NCBI GenBank assembly: GCA_030655315.1 | Contig: JAURVT010000052.1 | Location: 40,813 to 104,812, forward strand | Length of the DNA: 64,000 nucleotides | Reading direction: 5' to 3' | Origin: Nocardioidaceae bacterium | Lineage (GTDB): Bacteria > Actinomycetota > Actinomycetes > Propionibacteriales > Nocardioidaceae | Notes under the pieces: generated by a model | What the model was told of the DNA's origin: nothing | The model's input: the letters and a program-made list of their open reading frames with translations, nothing else | Database searches by the model: none | Translations under genes and position numbers: made by a program | Part shown: one piece after another, positions 34,091 through 43,044 of the stretch | Numbering within the stretch: the stretch's first letter is position 1 | Layout of the letters: each line of letters starts with the position of its first letter

Positions 34091-34313
34091 ATTCCCAGGT
34101 AGGCACGGTCGTCCGACGAGACCACGGAGAACTTCCCGGGTATCGGTACAGAGCTCCGGGTGAGGTGGGACGCGAGTGGCAGGTGGGACGGGCTGACGCG
34201 GGCCGCGCGTCGTCCGTCCCGCTCGTCACACGGGCACCACCTGGCACGGCTTTCCGACCAGAACCCGGGAAGTTCTCCGGGTCCCGGTCGGAAGACCGTG
34301 CCTACCTGGGAAT
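34091..34313. terminator. Very long inverted repeat between convergent genes
   Basis: The outer arms (34091-34117 with 34287-34313) match over 27 nt with one mismatch. After an 8-nt unpaired spacer on each side, 34126-34141 pairs perfectly with 34263-34278. The loop is 121 nt and contains further partial symmetry. It fills the gap between trpEG and the MMPL gene. Confidence 0.7.
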
Positions 34314-34323
34314 CCGACGGCGG

Positions 34324-36435
34324 TCAGGTCGAGGCGTCCACCTCGGCCTCGCGGCGGCGCTGCTCGGGGGTGGGGGTGCCGGTGCGGGGGTCGCCGGGCC
34401 ACCAGAAGCGGTCGCCGAGGAGCGCGACGGCGGCCGGGACGAGGACGGTGCGGACGAGCAGCGTGTCGAGCAGGACGCCGAACCCCACGATGATGCCGAT
34501 CTGGGTGAGGGTGATGAGGGGCAGCACGCCCAGCACCGTGAACACCGCGGCGAGCAGGATGCCCGCGCTCGTGATCACGCCGCCGGTCACCGCGAGGGCC
34601 GTCGCGATCGAGTCCCTCGTCGAGGCGTGCCGCGCCTCCTCCCGGGCCCGGGTGGTCAGGAAGATGTTGTAGTCGACGCCGAGCGCCACCAGGAACAAGA
34701 AGGCGAGCAGCGGCACCTGCAGGTCGAGCGCGGGGAAGTCGAAGACGTGGGTGAACGCCCACCAGCTCGCGCCGAGGCTCGCGAGGTAGCTCGCGACGAC
34801 AGTGGCGAGCAGCGTCACCGCGGCCACCACCGAGCGGAGGAGCAGCAGGAGCACCACCAGCACGATGCCGAGGACCAGCGGGATCACGACGCGCTGGTCG
34901 TGCGAGGCCGCGTCGCGTCCGTCGAGCGCCTCGGCGTCGGGCCCGCCGACGAGGGCCTCGCCGTCGAGCGCGGTGCGGATCCGCTCGATCGTCGCCGACG
35001 CCGCAGCGGACTCGGGGTCGGCCGACAGCACCACCGACAGCCGCGTGCGTCCGTCGGCGGTGGGCCCCTGCGTGACGTCGTCCACGCCGTCGACGCCCCG
35101 GACGGCGGCCGTCACCGCCGCGGCCCGCGACTCCGGCGCGACCACCGTCGTCGGCTCGGACGACCCCGCGGGGAAGGCCGACGCCAGCACCTGCTGGCCC
35201 TGGACGGACTCGGGCTCGGCGCGGAACTGCTCGTTCTGCGACAGCCCGAGGCGTGCGCCGAGCAGCCCCGACGCCAGCACCGCCAGCACCAGCAGGCTGC
35301 CCACCATCACCGGGACGGGACGGCGGACGACCGCCGCGCCGACCTTGGCCCACGGGCCGCTGCGCGTCGGGTCGGGCTGGCCGACCCGGGGCACGAACGG
35401 CCAGAACAGCCCGCGCCCGAACAGCACCATCGCGGCGGGCAGCACGACCAGGGCGTAGACGACGGCCGTCACGATGCCGATCGCCCCGGCGAAGCCGAGG
35501 CTGCGGTTGGACGGGGTGACCGCGAACGTGAGGCTGAGCAGCGCCAGGACGACGGTGCCCGAGCTCGCGAGCACGGCGGGTCCGGCCTGGCCGAGGGCGT
35601 GCCGCATCGCGTCGTGCCGGTCCTCGGTGCGGCGCAGCTCCTCGCGGTACCGCGCGATCAGCAGCAGCGCGTAGTTGGTTCCGGCGCCGAAGACGAGCAC
35701 CGACGTGATGCCCACCGTGGAGGGGTCGACGGTGAACCCGAACACCTGCGTGCCGACGCCCACCAGCACCGACGCGACCCGGTCGGCCACGCCGACGACC
35801 GTCAGCGGCACCAGCCACAGCCACGGGCTCCGGTAGGTGACGAGCAGCAGGAGCGCCACGACGCCCGCCGTGGTGAGGAGCAGCCGGACGTCCGCACCGT
35901 CGAAGACCGAGGCGAGGTCGACCTGGAACGCCGGGCCGCCGGTCACCTGGGCGCGCAGGTCGCCCGGCAGCCCGTCGCGGGCCGCGGCGCGCAGCTCGGT
36001 GACCGTCTCGTCGAGCCGCTCCTGCGACACCGACGTGGACAGCGGCACCGCGACGATCGCGGCATCGCCGTCGGTGGCGGTCACGGGGGTGAGCGGCGCA
36101 TCGCCGGCCACGCTGTACCGCTGCACGCGGGACGCGAGCGCGTCGACGGCCTCGAGGTCGGCCGCGGTCAGCCGCTCGCCACCGCGGTCGACGACGACGA
36201 GGGCGGGCGCGACGTCGCTGCTGGGGAAGCTCGCCTCGAGGGTGGCGGCCGTCGTGGAGTCGTACCCGTCGGGCAGCCCGGCGGCAGGACCCGTCGCCTC
36301 CTTGCCCGAGACGCCAGACGCGAGCGCGAAGCCCGAGAGCACGAGCGCGACGAGCACCACCACCCACTTGACGCGCGGGGAGGCCGAGGACGTGGCGACG
36401 CGGCGAAGTGTCGTACCGCGGTCAAACTGTTCCAT
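34324..36435 (-). CDS. MMPL/RND-type membrane transporter
   Basis: A 703-residue transporter in the layout of MMPL proteins. One N-terminal helix (about 24-42), a soluble loop, a five-helix bundle (about 170-350), a further helix near 380, a second soluble loop and a second five-helix bundle (about 520-675). GAGTNYALLLIARYREEL and LGVDYNIFLTTRAREEA carry the repeated charged motif. Such transporters export lipids or drugs in actinobacteria. ATG 36435 is embedded in a palindrome and follows a -10-like hexamer. No dedicated regulator is adjacent. Confidence 0.87.
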   Translation of the reverse strand: MEQFDRGTTLRRVATSSASPRVKWVVVLVALVLSGFALASGVSGKEATGPAAGLPDGYDSTTAATLEASFPSSDVAPALVVVDRGGERLTAADLEAVDALASRVQRYSVAGDAPLTPVTATDGDAAIVAVPLSTSVSQERLDETVTELRAAARDGLPGDLRAQVTGGPAFQVDLASVFDGADVRLLLTTAGVVALLLLVTYRSPWLWLVPLTVVGVADRVASVLVGVGTQVFGFTVDPSTVGITSVLVFGAGTNYALLLIARYREELRRTEDRHDAMRHALGQAGPAVLASSGTVVLALLSLTFAVTPSNRSLGFAGAIGIVTAVVYALVVLPAAMVLFGRGLFWPFVPRVGQPDPTRSGPWAKVGAAVVRRPVPVMVGSLLVLAVLASGLLGARLGLSQNEQFRAEPESVQGQQVLASAFPAGSSEPTTVVAPESRAAAVTAAVRGVDGVDDVTQGPTADGRTRLSVVLSADPESAAASATIERIRTALDGEALVGGPDAEALDGRDAASHDQRVVIPLVLGIVLVVLLLLLRSVVAAVTLLATVVASYLASLGASWWAFTHVFDFPALDLQVPLLAFLFLVALGVDYNIFLTTRAREEARHASTRDSIATALAVTGGVITSAGILLAAVFTVLGVLPLITLTQIGIIVGFGVLLDTLLVRTVLVPAAVALLGDRFWWPGDPRTGTPTPEQRRREAEVDAST

Positions 36436-36448
36436 GATGGAAACAATA
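36430..36448 (-). promoter_or_regulatory. Start-codon palindrome TTCCAT-G-ATGGAA and -10-like TATTGT
   Basis: The 13-nt palindrome (36430-36442) includes the MMPL start codon. TATTGT (minus strand, 36443-36448) ends 7 nt before the ATG. Repressor binding here would block a leaderless promoter. Inference from position. Confidence 0.4.
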
Positions 36449-36489
36449 GAGGAGTGAGCAGGACGACGCACGTCCGGGACGGGGACGCG

Positions 36490-37398
36490 TCACCGCGCGC
36501 GTCGACGCAGGCGCGTGATGGCCACGCCCGCGAGGCACAGCGCGCCCCCGGCGAAGCCGACCGCCGTCGGGGTCTCGCCGAGCAGGGCCCACGAGAGGAG
36601 CACCGCGATCGCCGGCACCAGGTAGGTGGTCGCGCTCGTGCGTCCCGCGCCGAGCCGCCGGAGCGCGTACGCCCAGGTGGTGAAGGCGATCGCCGTGGGG
36701 AACACCCCGAGGTAGACGACGCCCGCCAGCTCGCCGACCGAGGCCGTGCGCGCCTCGCCGACCAGCGCGGGCAGGTACGGCAGGCAGACCGCCGCCCCCA
36801 CGAGGCAGCCGAGCCAGGTGGCCTGCAGGCCGTCGAGGCTGCGCAGGGCGGGCTTCTGCAGCATCACGCCGGCGGCGTAGAGGACGGCGGCGAGGACGCA
36901 CAGCAGCGCCCCGAGCCGGTCTCCGCCGACGCCGCCTCCCTCGCTGCCGAGCGCGATCAGCACGACCCCGCTGAACGCGACGGCGATGCCCGCCACCAGC
37001 GTCCGCGGGAACCCCTCGCCCAGGAAGAGCCCGGCGAGGACGGCGATCAGGATCGGGCCCAGCTGGACGAGCAGCGCGGCGGTGCCGGCGTCGACGTGCT
37101 GCTCGCCGGCGTTGAGCGCGACGTTGTAGGCGCCGAACCAGAGCGCCCCGAACCCCAGCACCTGCACGAGCGTCCAGCCACGGGGCCAGGGACCGCGCCG
37201 TGGCCAGGCGACGACGCCGAGCACGAGGGAGCCGACCAGCAGCCGGCCGAGCGCGAGCGGACCGGGCGAGAACGCGTCGCCGACGGCACGGATCCCGACG
37301 AACGCCGACGCCCACAGCACCACCGTCACCACGGCCGCGAGCAACGAGAGGTCGCGGACCGGGGTGGGGGAGGCGGGGGCGTCCGAGGAGGTGCTCAC
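36490..37398 (-). CDS. EamA/DMT-family transporter
   Basis: A 302-residue protein with ten predicted helices in two EamA repeats (about 15-145 and 160-295). ASAFVGIRAVGDAFSPGPLALGR is the typical first-repeat region, and LLGETPTAVGFAGGALCLAG the second-repeat end. It probably exports or imports a small metabolite; the substrate is unknown. GTG 37398 begins the conserved part. It is a monocistronic gene upstream of the MMPL gene on the same strand, separated by 54 nt. Confidence 0.82.
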   Translation of the reverse strand: MSTSSDAPASPTPVRDLSLLAAVVTVVLWASAFVGIRAVGDAFSPGPLALGRLLVGSLVLGVVAWPRRGPWPRGWTLVQVLGFGALWFGAYNVALNAGEQHVDAGTAALLVQLGPILIAVLAGLFLGEGFPRTLVAGIAVAFSGVVLIALGSEGGGVGGDRLGALLCVLAAVLYAAGVMLQKPALRSLDGLQATWLGCLVGAAVCLPYLPALVGEARTASVGELAGVVYLGVFPTAIAFTTWAYALRRLGAGRTSATTYLVPAIAVLLSWALLGETPTAVGFAGGALCLAGVAITRLRRRAR

Positions 37399-37478
37399 CC
37401 CCGTGACGCTAGGGGGCCGTGCCGCAGGAGCGACAGCGGGTTTCGTGCCGAGCCACCCCGATCGCCCGCCACGTGCAC

Positions 37479-37526
37479 AGCCGTCGATGCCTCAGCGACC
37501 TCCAGGCCGCTGAGGCACCGACGGCT
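37479..37526 (-). terminator. Hairpin terminator after htrA
   Basis: Nineteen-nt arms (37479-37497 with 37508-37526) with one mismatch and a 10-nt loop begin 7 nt past the htrA stop codon. There is no U tract. Confidence 0.7.
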
Positions 37527-37532
37527 CGGGGA

Positions 37533-38996
37533 TCAGCTGCCGAGCTGGCCGCCGTCGGAGGCCAGCGTGACCTCGGTCTTGGCGGTCGCGTCGCCGCGCT
37601 TGTAGGTGAGCTCGACCTTGTCGCCGGGCTGGAACCCGCGGATGGTCGCGACGAGGGCGTCCGAGCTGCCGATCGCCTGGCCGTTCAGCGCGGTGATGAC
37701 GTCGCCGCTCTTGAGGCCGGCCTTCGCCCCGGCGCCACCGCCGGTGACCTCCTTGACCTCGGCGCCGACGCTGGTGAGGCCGTCGGACTGGAGGGCGTTG
37801 CCGACCGTCACGCCGATGCGGGCGTGCTCGACGGTCTTGCCCTGGACGAGCTGGTCCGCGACGTTCTTGGCGAGGTCGATCGGGATCGAGAAGCCCAGGC
37901 CGATCGACCCGGCCTGCTCGCCCGCGGTACCGCCGGACGTGCTGCGGATCGCCGAGTTCACGCCGACGACGTCGCCCTGCATGTTGACCAGCGGGCCACC
38001 GGAGTTGCCCGGGTTGATCGCGGCGTCGGTCTGGACGGCCGGGAAGACGCTGGCCGAACCACCCGAGCCGTCGGAGGACGAGACCGGACGGTTGAGCGCG
38101 CTGACGATGCCGCTCGTGACGGTGCTCTCGAGGCCGAACGGCGAGCCGATCGCGACGACCTCCTGGCCGACCTTGAGGTCGGCGGACGTGCCGAGCGAGG
38201 CCGGCGTCAGGCCGCTCTGGCCCTCGGCCTTGATCACCGCGAGGTCCGTGACCGGGTCGCGACCGACGATGGACGCCTTGGCGGTGGTGCCGTCGTTGAA
38301 CGACACGGTCACCGAGCCACCCTCGGCGGCGGCCTCGACCACGTGGTTGTTGGTGAGGATGTCGCCGTCGCTCGAGATGACGATGCCCGTGCCGCTGCCG
38401 CCGGACTCCTGGCCCGACGTCTCGCCGCGCACGTTGATCTGGACGGTCGACGGCAGGACCTTGGAGGCCACCGCCTCGACGTCGCCCGTGGCGGTCTGGC
38501 GGGCGTCGGAGCCCGAGCTCGATGACGGGTTCAGCGAGCTGATCACGCCGCTGTCGCCACCGTCGCCGCCGAGCGCGCCGTAGCCGGCCGCTCCGCCGAC
38601 GCCGCCCACGAGGCCCGCGACCAGCGCGGCGGCGACGAGGACGCCGGCGCGGCGGCGCTTGGGCGCGCGGGTGACGCTGCTGCCCTGCAGGTCGCCGGCG
38701 TAGAACGCGCGGGTCTGCTCCGAGCCCGGCTCGGGGGCGGCGCCGTAGCGGTGCGTGTAGGGGTTCTGGCCCCCGACGGTGGGCTCCTCGCCGAAGGATC
38801 CCTGGCTCGGGTAGCCGAGCGGCTGCTGCGGGGCCTGCGGCGGCTGCTGCGGGTAGCCGCCCTGCGCGGGCTGCTGGCCGTAGGGGCCGCCCTGGCCGGG
38901 ACCGTGCGGGAAGCTGCGTCCGTCGTCGTTCTGCTGGGGACGGGCGAACGGGTCGCGCGGCTGCTGTCCGGGGTCCGGGGGCGGGTTCTGGGTCAT
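37533..38996 (-). CDS. htrA: HtrA-type trypsin-like serine protease with PDZ domain (PepD-like)
   Basis: A 487-residue membrane-anchored protease. The first 110 residues are a Pro/Gln/Gly-rich cytoplasmic tail; one helix (about 118-139) follows. The extracytoplasmic protease has His218 (LTNNHVV), Asp251 (TDLAVIK) and Ser332 (GNSGGPL), then a PDZ domain (about 395-480). It degrades or refolds damaged envelope proteins. It lies downstream of mprA-mprB, the order known as mprA-mprB-pepD in M. tuberculosis. It also has its own promoter with paired boxes 68 bp after mprB. Confidence 0.92.
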   Translation of the reverse strand: MTQNPPPDPGQQPRDPFARPQQNDDGRSFPHGPGQGGPYGQQPAQGGYPQQPPQAPQQPLGYPSQGSFGEEPTVGGQNPYTHRYGAAPEPGSEQTRAFYAGDLQGSSVTRAPKRRRAGVLVAAALVAGLVGGVGGAAGYGALGGDGGDSGVISSLNPSSSSGSDARQTATGDVEAVASKVLPSTVQINVRGETSGQESGGSGTGIVISSDGDILTNNHVVEAAAEGGSVTVSFNDGTTAKASIVGRDPVTDLAVIKAEGQSGLTPASLGTSADLKVGQEVVAIGSPFGLESTVTSGIVSALNRPVSSSDGSGGSASVFPAVQTDAAINPGNSGGPLVNMQGDVVGVNSAIRSTSGGTAGEQAGSIGLGFSIPIDLAKNVADQLVQGKTVEHARIGVTVGNALQSDGLTSVGAEVKEVTGGGAGAKAGLKSGDVITALNGQAIGSSDALVATIRGFQPGDKVELTYKRGDATAKTEVTLASDGGQLGS

Positions 38997-39002
38997 GTCT
39001 CC

Positions 39003-39035
39003 ACATTCTCCCGGATCGCTGAGATCCTGCTGAGA
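39003..39035 (-). promoter_or_regulatory. htrA promoter with two TCTCAGC boxes (MprA-type)
   Basis: On the minus strand TCTCAGC occurs twice (39029-39035 and 39018-39024), 11 bp apart. After 9 nt comes GAATGT (39003-39008), then 6 nt to the ATG. The mprA promoter has the same geometry. Direct repeats one helical turn apart fit an OmpR-family regulator. Confidence 0.7.
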
Positions 39036-39064
39036 CCCCCGTGTGAGCGCCCGAAGAACGCGGC

Positions 39065-40501
39065 CTACTCGACCGACGTGGTCGCGCCGACGTGGCCGGG
39101 CAGGTCGAGCGTCAGCAGGGCGCCGCCGCCGGGGGCCTCGGACACCGAGACCTGCCCGCCGTGGCGTTCCGCCGCCTGGCGCACGATCGACAGGCCGAGG
39201 CCCGAGCCGGGCATCATCCGGGCCTCGCGCGAGCGGTAGAAGCGGTCGAACACGCGGGTGCGGTCCTCGGGGGCGATGCCGGGGCCCTCGTCGGCGACGG
39301 TCAGGCGTCCCCGGTCGAGCCGCACGGTGACCGTGCCGAGCGGGGGGCTCCACTTGGCCGCGTTGTCGAGCAGGTTGGTGACGGCCCGCTCCAGGATCTG
39401 CGGCTCGCCGTCGACGATCCACGGCTCGGCCAGGACGTCGATCCGGATGCCCGGCGCGCGCAGCCGCACGCGCTCGGCGGCCGCGCGCAGCACGTGCACG
39501 AGGTCGACCGGCTCGCGGTCGCGCTCGGGCTGCTCCTCGCGGGCGAGCTCGACGAGGTCGCCGACCAGCGTGGTCAGCTCGCCCAGCTGGGCGCGGACGT
39601 CGGCCATCAGCTCGGTCCGGGCCCGGTCGGACAGCCCGCCCTGGGCGTCGGCCTGGGTCAGCAGCTCGATGTTGGTGCGCAGGCTGGTGAGCGGGGTGCG
39701 CAGCTCGTGGCCTGCGTCGGCCACCAGCTGGCGCTGGCGCTGCTGCGACGCCGAGAGCGCGGCGAGCATCGCGTTGAACGACTCGGTGAGGCGGGCGAGC
39801 TCGTCGTCGCCGACGACCTCGATCTCCTCCAGCTGCTCGGTCCGCGCGACGCGCTGCGTGGCCGCGGTGAGCCGGCGGACGGGACGCAGCCCGTTGGTCG
39901 CGATCGCCCACCCCAGCAGGCCCGAGACCACGACCCCGGCGAACCCGACGATGAGGAGCACCGCCCGCAACCGGTCGAGGACGTCGCGGGTGGACTCCAT
40001 CGACTGGGCGATGACGAGCGCGGTGTCGTCGCCGGACTGGACGGCCACCACGCGGTACGGCGTGCCGTCGACGAGCACGGTGCGGAAGGAGCGGACCAGC
40101 CGCCCGGTGGACACCTGGTACTCCGCGCGGCTCAGGTACGGCAGGGCGGCGGCCGACGTCGGGTTGGAGTAGGGCCGGCCGTCCTGGATGACCGCGATCC
40201 GGATGTCGGCGGCGGCGAGGGCGCTGGGCGGGTAGCCGCGGAGCGTCGCCTGGGTGACGCCGCTGTCGACCGCCGAGTAGGCGCGCCGCTGCAGCGACTC
40301 GTCGAGCGACCCCTCGAACTCCGAGCGGACCAGGAAGAAGACGAGGATGCTGACGACCGCCAGCGTCACGCCGACGGCGGCCGCCGTCAGCACGGTCACG
40401 CGGCCGACGAGCGACAGCCGCTTGGAGATGTCGTCGCGGGCGCGCACCACGCCGTCGCGGGCCTGGCCGACGAGCCCGGGCGGCGGCGCGGTCTCGGTCA
40501 C
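39065..40501 (-). CDS. mprB: Envelope-stress sensor histidine kinase, MprB-like
   Basis: A 478-residue HAMP histidine kinase. Helix 1 spans about 33-58 and helix 2 about 180-201, enclosing an extracytoplasmic sensor. The HAMP region is 202-255, the phosphoacceptor His265 lies in [10 protein letters not shown], and the ATPase has [16 protein letters not shown] and GSGLGLSIV. It should phosphorylate the response regulator whose stop overlaps its GTG start by 4 nt. Context (mprA upstream, htrA downstream) supports the MprB call. Confidence 0.9.
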   Translation of the reverse strand: MTETAPPPGLVGQARDGVVRARDDISKRLSLVGRVTVLTAAAVGVTLAVVSILVFFLVRSEFEGSLDESLQRRAYSAVDSGVTQATLRGYPPSALAAADIRIAVIQDGRPYSNPTSAAALPYLSRAEYQVSTGRLVRSFRTVLVDGTPYRVVAVQSGDDTALVIAQSMESTRDVLDRLRAVLLIVGFAGVVVSGLLGWAIATNGLRPVRRLTAATQRVARTEQLEEIEVVGDDELARLTESFNAMLAALSASQQRQRQLVADAGHELRTPLTSLRTNIELLTQADAQGGLSDRARTELMADVRAQLGELTTLVGDLVELAREEQPERDREPVDLVHVLRAAAERVRLRAPGIRIDVLAEPWIVDGEPQILERAVTNLLDNAAKWSPPLGTVTVRLDRGRLTVADEGPGIAPEDRTRVFDRFYRSREARMMPGSGLGLSIVRQAAERHGGQVSVSEAPGGGALLTLDLPGHVGATTSVE

Positions 40502-41190
40502 GGAGCGGTCTCGCGCAGGACGTAGCCCACGCCGCGCACCGTGTGGAGGAGCCGCGGCTCGCCCTCGGCCTCGAGCTTGCGCCGCACGTAGCCGACGTAG
40601 ACCTCGAGCGAGTTGGCCGTGGTCGGGAAGTCGAAGCCCCAGACCTCCTCGAGGATGAACGAGCGCTCCAGCACCCGCTTGGGGCGCTGCAGGAACAGCT
40701 CGAGCAGGGCGAACTCGGTGCGGGTGAGCGACAGGTCGCGGTTCCCGCGGCGGACCTCGCGGGTCGCGGTGTCCATGCTGAGGTCGGCGAACGACAGGGT
40801 CGTGTCCTCGTCGTCGTCGGGGGTGCGTCGCTGCGCGCGGCGCAGCAGCGCCCGGACGCGGGCGAGCAGCTCGTCGAGGGCGAAGGGCTTGGTGAGGTAG
40901 TCGTCGGCGCCCGCGTCGAGGCCGTCGACGCGGTCGGTCACCGCGTCGCGCGCGGTGAGGACCAGGATCGCGACGTCGTTGCCGGCCGAGCGCAGCGCGC
41001 GGGTGGCCTCGAGTCCGTCGAGCCGCGGCATCATCACGTCCATGACGATCGCGTCCGGGTCGATCAGGGGGACGCGGGCGAGCGCCTCGGCGCCGTCGGC
41101 GGCGACGTCGACGGTGTAGCCGTTGAACTCCAGGGAGCGTCGCAGGGAGTCACGGACGGCGCGGTCGTCGTCGACCACCAGGATGCGCAT
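40498..41190 (-). CDS. mprA: Envelope-stress response regulator, MprA-like (OmpR family)
   Basis: A 230-residue OmpR/PhoB-type regulator. Receiver residues are the acidic DDD at 7-9, phosphoacceptor Asp51 in VMDVMMP, and the conserved Lys in TKPF near 101. The winged-helix domain (about 130-228) has [18 protein letters not shown] and [14 protein letters not shown] 41190 is preferred over longer frames because the receiver starts exactly there. A pair of heptamer boxes upstream suggests autoregulation, and an identical arrangement precedes htrA. Confidence 0.9.
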   Translation of the reverse strand: MRILVVDDDRAVRDSLRRSLEFNGYTVDVAADGAEALARVPLIDPDAIVMDVMMPRLDGLEATRALRSAGNDVAILVLTARDAVTDRVDGLDAGADDYLTKPFALDELLARVRALLRRAQRRTPDDDEDTTLSFADLSMDTATREVRRGNRDLSLTRTEFALLELFLQRPKRVLERSFILEEVWGFDFPTTANSLEVYVGYVRRKLEAEGEPRLLHTVRGVGYVLRETAP

Positions 41191-41196
41191 GGCCCC

Positions 41197-41229
41197 AGGT
41201 TGCCAGGTCCGGATGAAACGGTCCTGAGA
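41197..41229 (-). promoter_or_regulatory. mprA promoter with TCTCAGG / TTTCATC boxes
   Basis: On the minus strand TCTCAGG (41223-41229) and TTTCATC (41212-41218) are 11 bp apart, followed by 9 nt, the hexamer CAACCT (41197-41202), 6 nt and the ATG. The spacing is the same as at htrA. Confidence 0.65.
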
Positions 41230-41237
41230 AGGCGGGG

Positions 41238-42116
41238 TCAGGCGCCTGCGGTGCCGTCGAGCACCGAGCGCGCGGCGGCCGCCGCCCGGGCGCCGTAGCC
41301 GCCGCCGAACATCACGGCGTGCACGAGCAGCGGGTGCAGCTGGTGGATCGGCACGCGGGCGCGCCAGCCGTCGGCCAGCGGCGCGGCCTCGTCGTACGAC
41401 TCGAGGACGCGCTGCAGGTGCGGCGAGCCGAACAGCGCGAGCATCGCGAGGTCGGTCTCGCGGTGGCCGCCGTGCGCGGCGGGGTCGATCAGGTGCGCGG
41501 CGCCGTCCTGGCCCCAGACGACGTTGCCGCCCCACAGGTCGCCGTGCACGCGGGCGACGGGCTCGGGCGGGCCGGCGAACTCGGGCAGGCGGCGCATCAG
41601 CCGCTCGACGGCCGCGGCCTCCTCCTGGGTGATCGCCGCACGGTCGTAGGCGGCCTTGACGTAGGGCATCACCCGGCGTGAGACGAAGAACTCCGCCCAG
41701 GTGGGCGCGCCCTGGTTGGGCAGCGGGGCCAGGCCGATCCAGCCGTCCTGCTCGCCGCCGAACGTCGGGGCGCCGGCCGCGTGCGTGCGGGCGAGGTCGC
41801 GCCCGAGCCGCTCGGCGGCGTCGGACGACGGGCGGCCGGGCTCGACCCAGGCGAGCACCAGGCAGTCGTCGGCCACGCCCAGCACCTCGGGGACGGGCGC
41901 GCCGCCGGCCTCGGCCAGCCAGCGCAGACCCTCGGCCTCGCGGGGGAAGAAGCCGGCCGGGGCGTGCGGCCGGGTCTTCATCACCGCGCTGCGTCCGTCG
42001 GTCAGGCGCAGCCTCGTCGCGGTGCAGACGTCCCCGCCGGCGACCGGGGTGGTGGCGACCACCGACACTCCCAGCAGCTTCTCGGCGCGCGCCGCGACGG
42101 CTCCCATCCGTGCCAT
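41238..42116 (-). CDS. Fructosamine kinase/aminoglycoside phosphotransferase-fold kinase
   Basis: A 292-residue small-molecule kinase. It has the fructosamine-kinase features [20 protein letters not shown] near the N-terminus, the catalytic loop VHGDLWGGN near 190 and the metal-binding region [18 protein letters not shown]. Family members phosphorylate glycated amines (deglycation). The start could be ATG 42116 or ATG 42107. It converges on nothing but sits 10 nt after the tyrosine phosphatase gene on the same strand. Confidence 0.82.
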   Translation of the reverse strand: MARMGAVAARAEKLLGVSVVATTPVAGGDVCTATRLRLTDGRSAVMKTRPHAPAGFFPREAEGLRWLAEAGGAPVPEVLGVADDCLVLAWVEPGRPSSDAAERLGRDLARTHAAGAPTFGGEQDGWIGLAPLPNQGAPTWAEFFVSRRVMPYVKAAYDRAAITQEEAAAVERLMRRLPEFAGPPEPVARVHGDLWGGNVVWGQDGAAHLIDPAAHGGHRETDLAMLALFGSPHLQRVLESYDEAAPLADGWRARVPIHQLHPLLVHAVMFGGGYGARAAAAARSVLDGTAGA

Positions 42117-42126
42117 GACCCGCAAC

Positions 42127-42618
42127 CTACCCGAGCAGACGGGGCAGGTCGGCGACGATCGCGTCGCTCGTGCGCTCGACCGTGCGCAGCACCTCGGCGA
42201 ACCCGGCCTGCCCGCCGTACCAGGGGTCCGGGACCTCGCGGTCGCCGTCGGAGCCCTCGGGGTCGAAGTCGCGGAACATCCGCACCTTCTCGCGCGCCAC
42301 CTGGTCCGGTGCGGTGGCGAGCAGGTCGTCGAGGTTGCTCGCGTCCATGGCGAGGACGAGGTCGACGGCGGCGAAGTCGTCGGCGTCGAACTGCTGGGCC
42401 GTGCGGTCGGGGACGTCGTAGCCGCGTCCGCGCAGCTCGCGGGCGGCGCGGGGGTCCATCGGGTTGCCGAGCTCCCAGCGGCTGGTGCCGGCGGACACGA
42501 CCTCGACCCGGTCGTCCAGCCCGGCGGCGCGGACGCGGTCGCGCAGCACCACCTCGGCGGTGGGGGAGCGGCAGATGTTGCCCAGGCAGACGACGGCGAC
42601 GCGGTAGGGATCGCTCAT
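42127..42618 (-). CDS. Low-molecular-weight protein tyrosine phosphatase
   Basis: A 163-residue phosphatase. The signature C-X5-R is CLGNICR (Cys11 to Arg17), followed by SPTAE. The general-acid Asp lies in DPWYGG near 138. It resembles PtpA-type enzymes. It could dephosphorylate protein tyrosine or small phosphates; no cognate kinase is nearby. It lies between the kinase-fold gene and the small membrane protein gene with gaps of 10 and 1 nt, so these three are probably one transcript. Confidence 0.88.
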   Translation of the reverse strand: MSDPYRVAVVCLGNICRSPTAEVVLRDRVRAAGLDDRVEVVSAGTSRWELGNPMDPRAARELRGRGYDVPDRTAQQFDADDFAAVDLVLAMDASNLDDLLATAPDQVAREKVRMFRDFDPEGSDGDREVPDPWYGGQAGFAEVLRTVERTSDAIVADLPRLLG

Positions 42619-42619
42619 G

Positions 42620-43000
42620 TCAGTCCCTCGCGAAGAACAGGCCGAGGACGCCGTTGACGACCGAGATGACCAGGGAGCCGGCGACGGCCCACCAGAACCC
42701 CTCGACGGTGAACCCCACGTCGAACAGGCCGGCGATCCACTCCGTCAGCAGGAGCAGCAGCGCGTTGATGACCAGCAGGGCCAGCCCGAGCGTCAGGACG
42801 ATGAAGGGCAGCGACAGCAGCTTCACCACCGGGGCGATCACGGCGTTGACGAGCGAGAAGACCGCGGCCACCAGCAGCAGCGTGAGCGTCCGCTGGGTCG
42901 TGTCCTCGGCCGAGGTGCCGATCGCGATGCCGCTGAAGAGCCACGCGGCCGCCCCGATCGCGGCGGCGTTGCAGAGCCAGGTGGTGAGGGTCTTGACCAT
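42620..43000 (-). CDS. Small membrane protein, phage_holin_4_2/YvlD-like family
   Basis: A 126-residue protein with four predicted helices. LVNAVIAPVVKLLSLPFIVLTLG and LLVINALLLLLTEWIAGLF are typical of the chromosomal family named after holins. Despite the name there is no phage context here. The function is unknown; homologues appear in envelope-stress operons. It is the first gene of the unit that continues with the tyrosine phosphatase. Confidence 0.8.
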   Translation of the reverse strand: MVKTLTTWLCNAAAIGAAAWLFSGIAIGTSAEDTTQRTLTLLLVAAVFSLVNAVIAPVVKLLSLPFIVLTLGLALLVINALLLLLTEWIAGLFDVGFTVEGFWWAVAGSLVISVVNGVLGLFFARD

Positions 43001-43044
43001 GCCCCCAGTCTGTCAGGCCGGGCGAGGCGCTCCGGCCACGCTCG

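Noticed and set aside
29056..34125. Very long open frame on the minus strand (about 1,690 codons)
   Set aside because: It is antisense to the helicase, phosphoesterase and trpEG genes and has biased, low-complexity composition. High-GC genomes produce such shadows; the motif-bearing frames on the other strand or in other phases are the real genes.
36454..36540. Small plus-strand frame beginning GTGAGCAGG upstream of the MMPL gene (possible regulator)
   Set aside because: It runs into the antisense of the EamA gene, is Arg/Ala-rich and shows no HTH.
42620..43000. Prophage remnant, suggested by the holin family name
   Set aside because: No phage genes surround it; the family is chromosomal and the name is historical.
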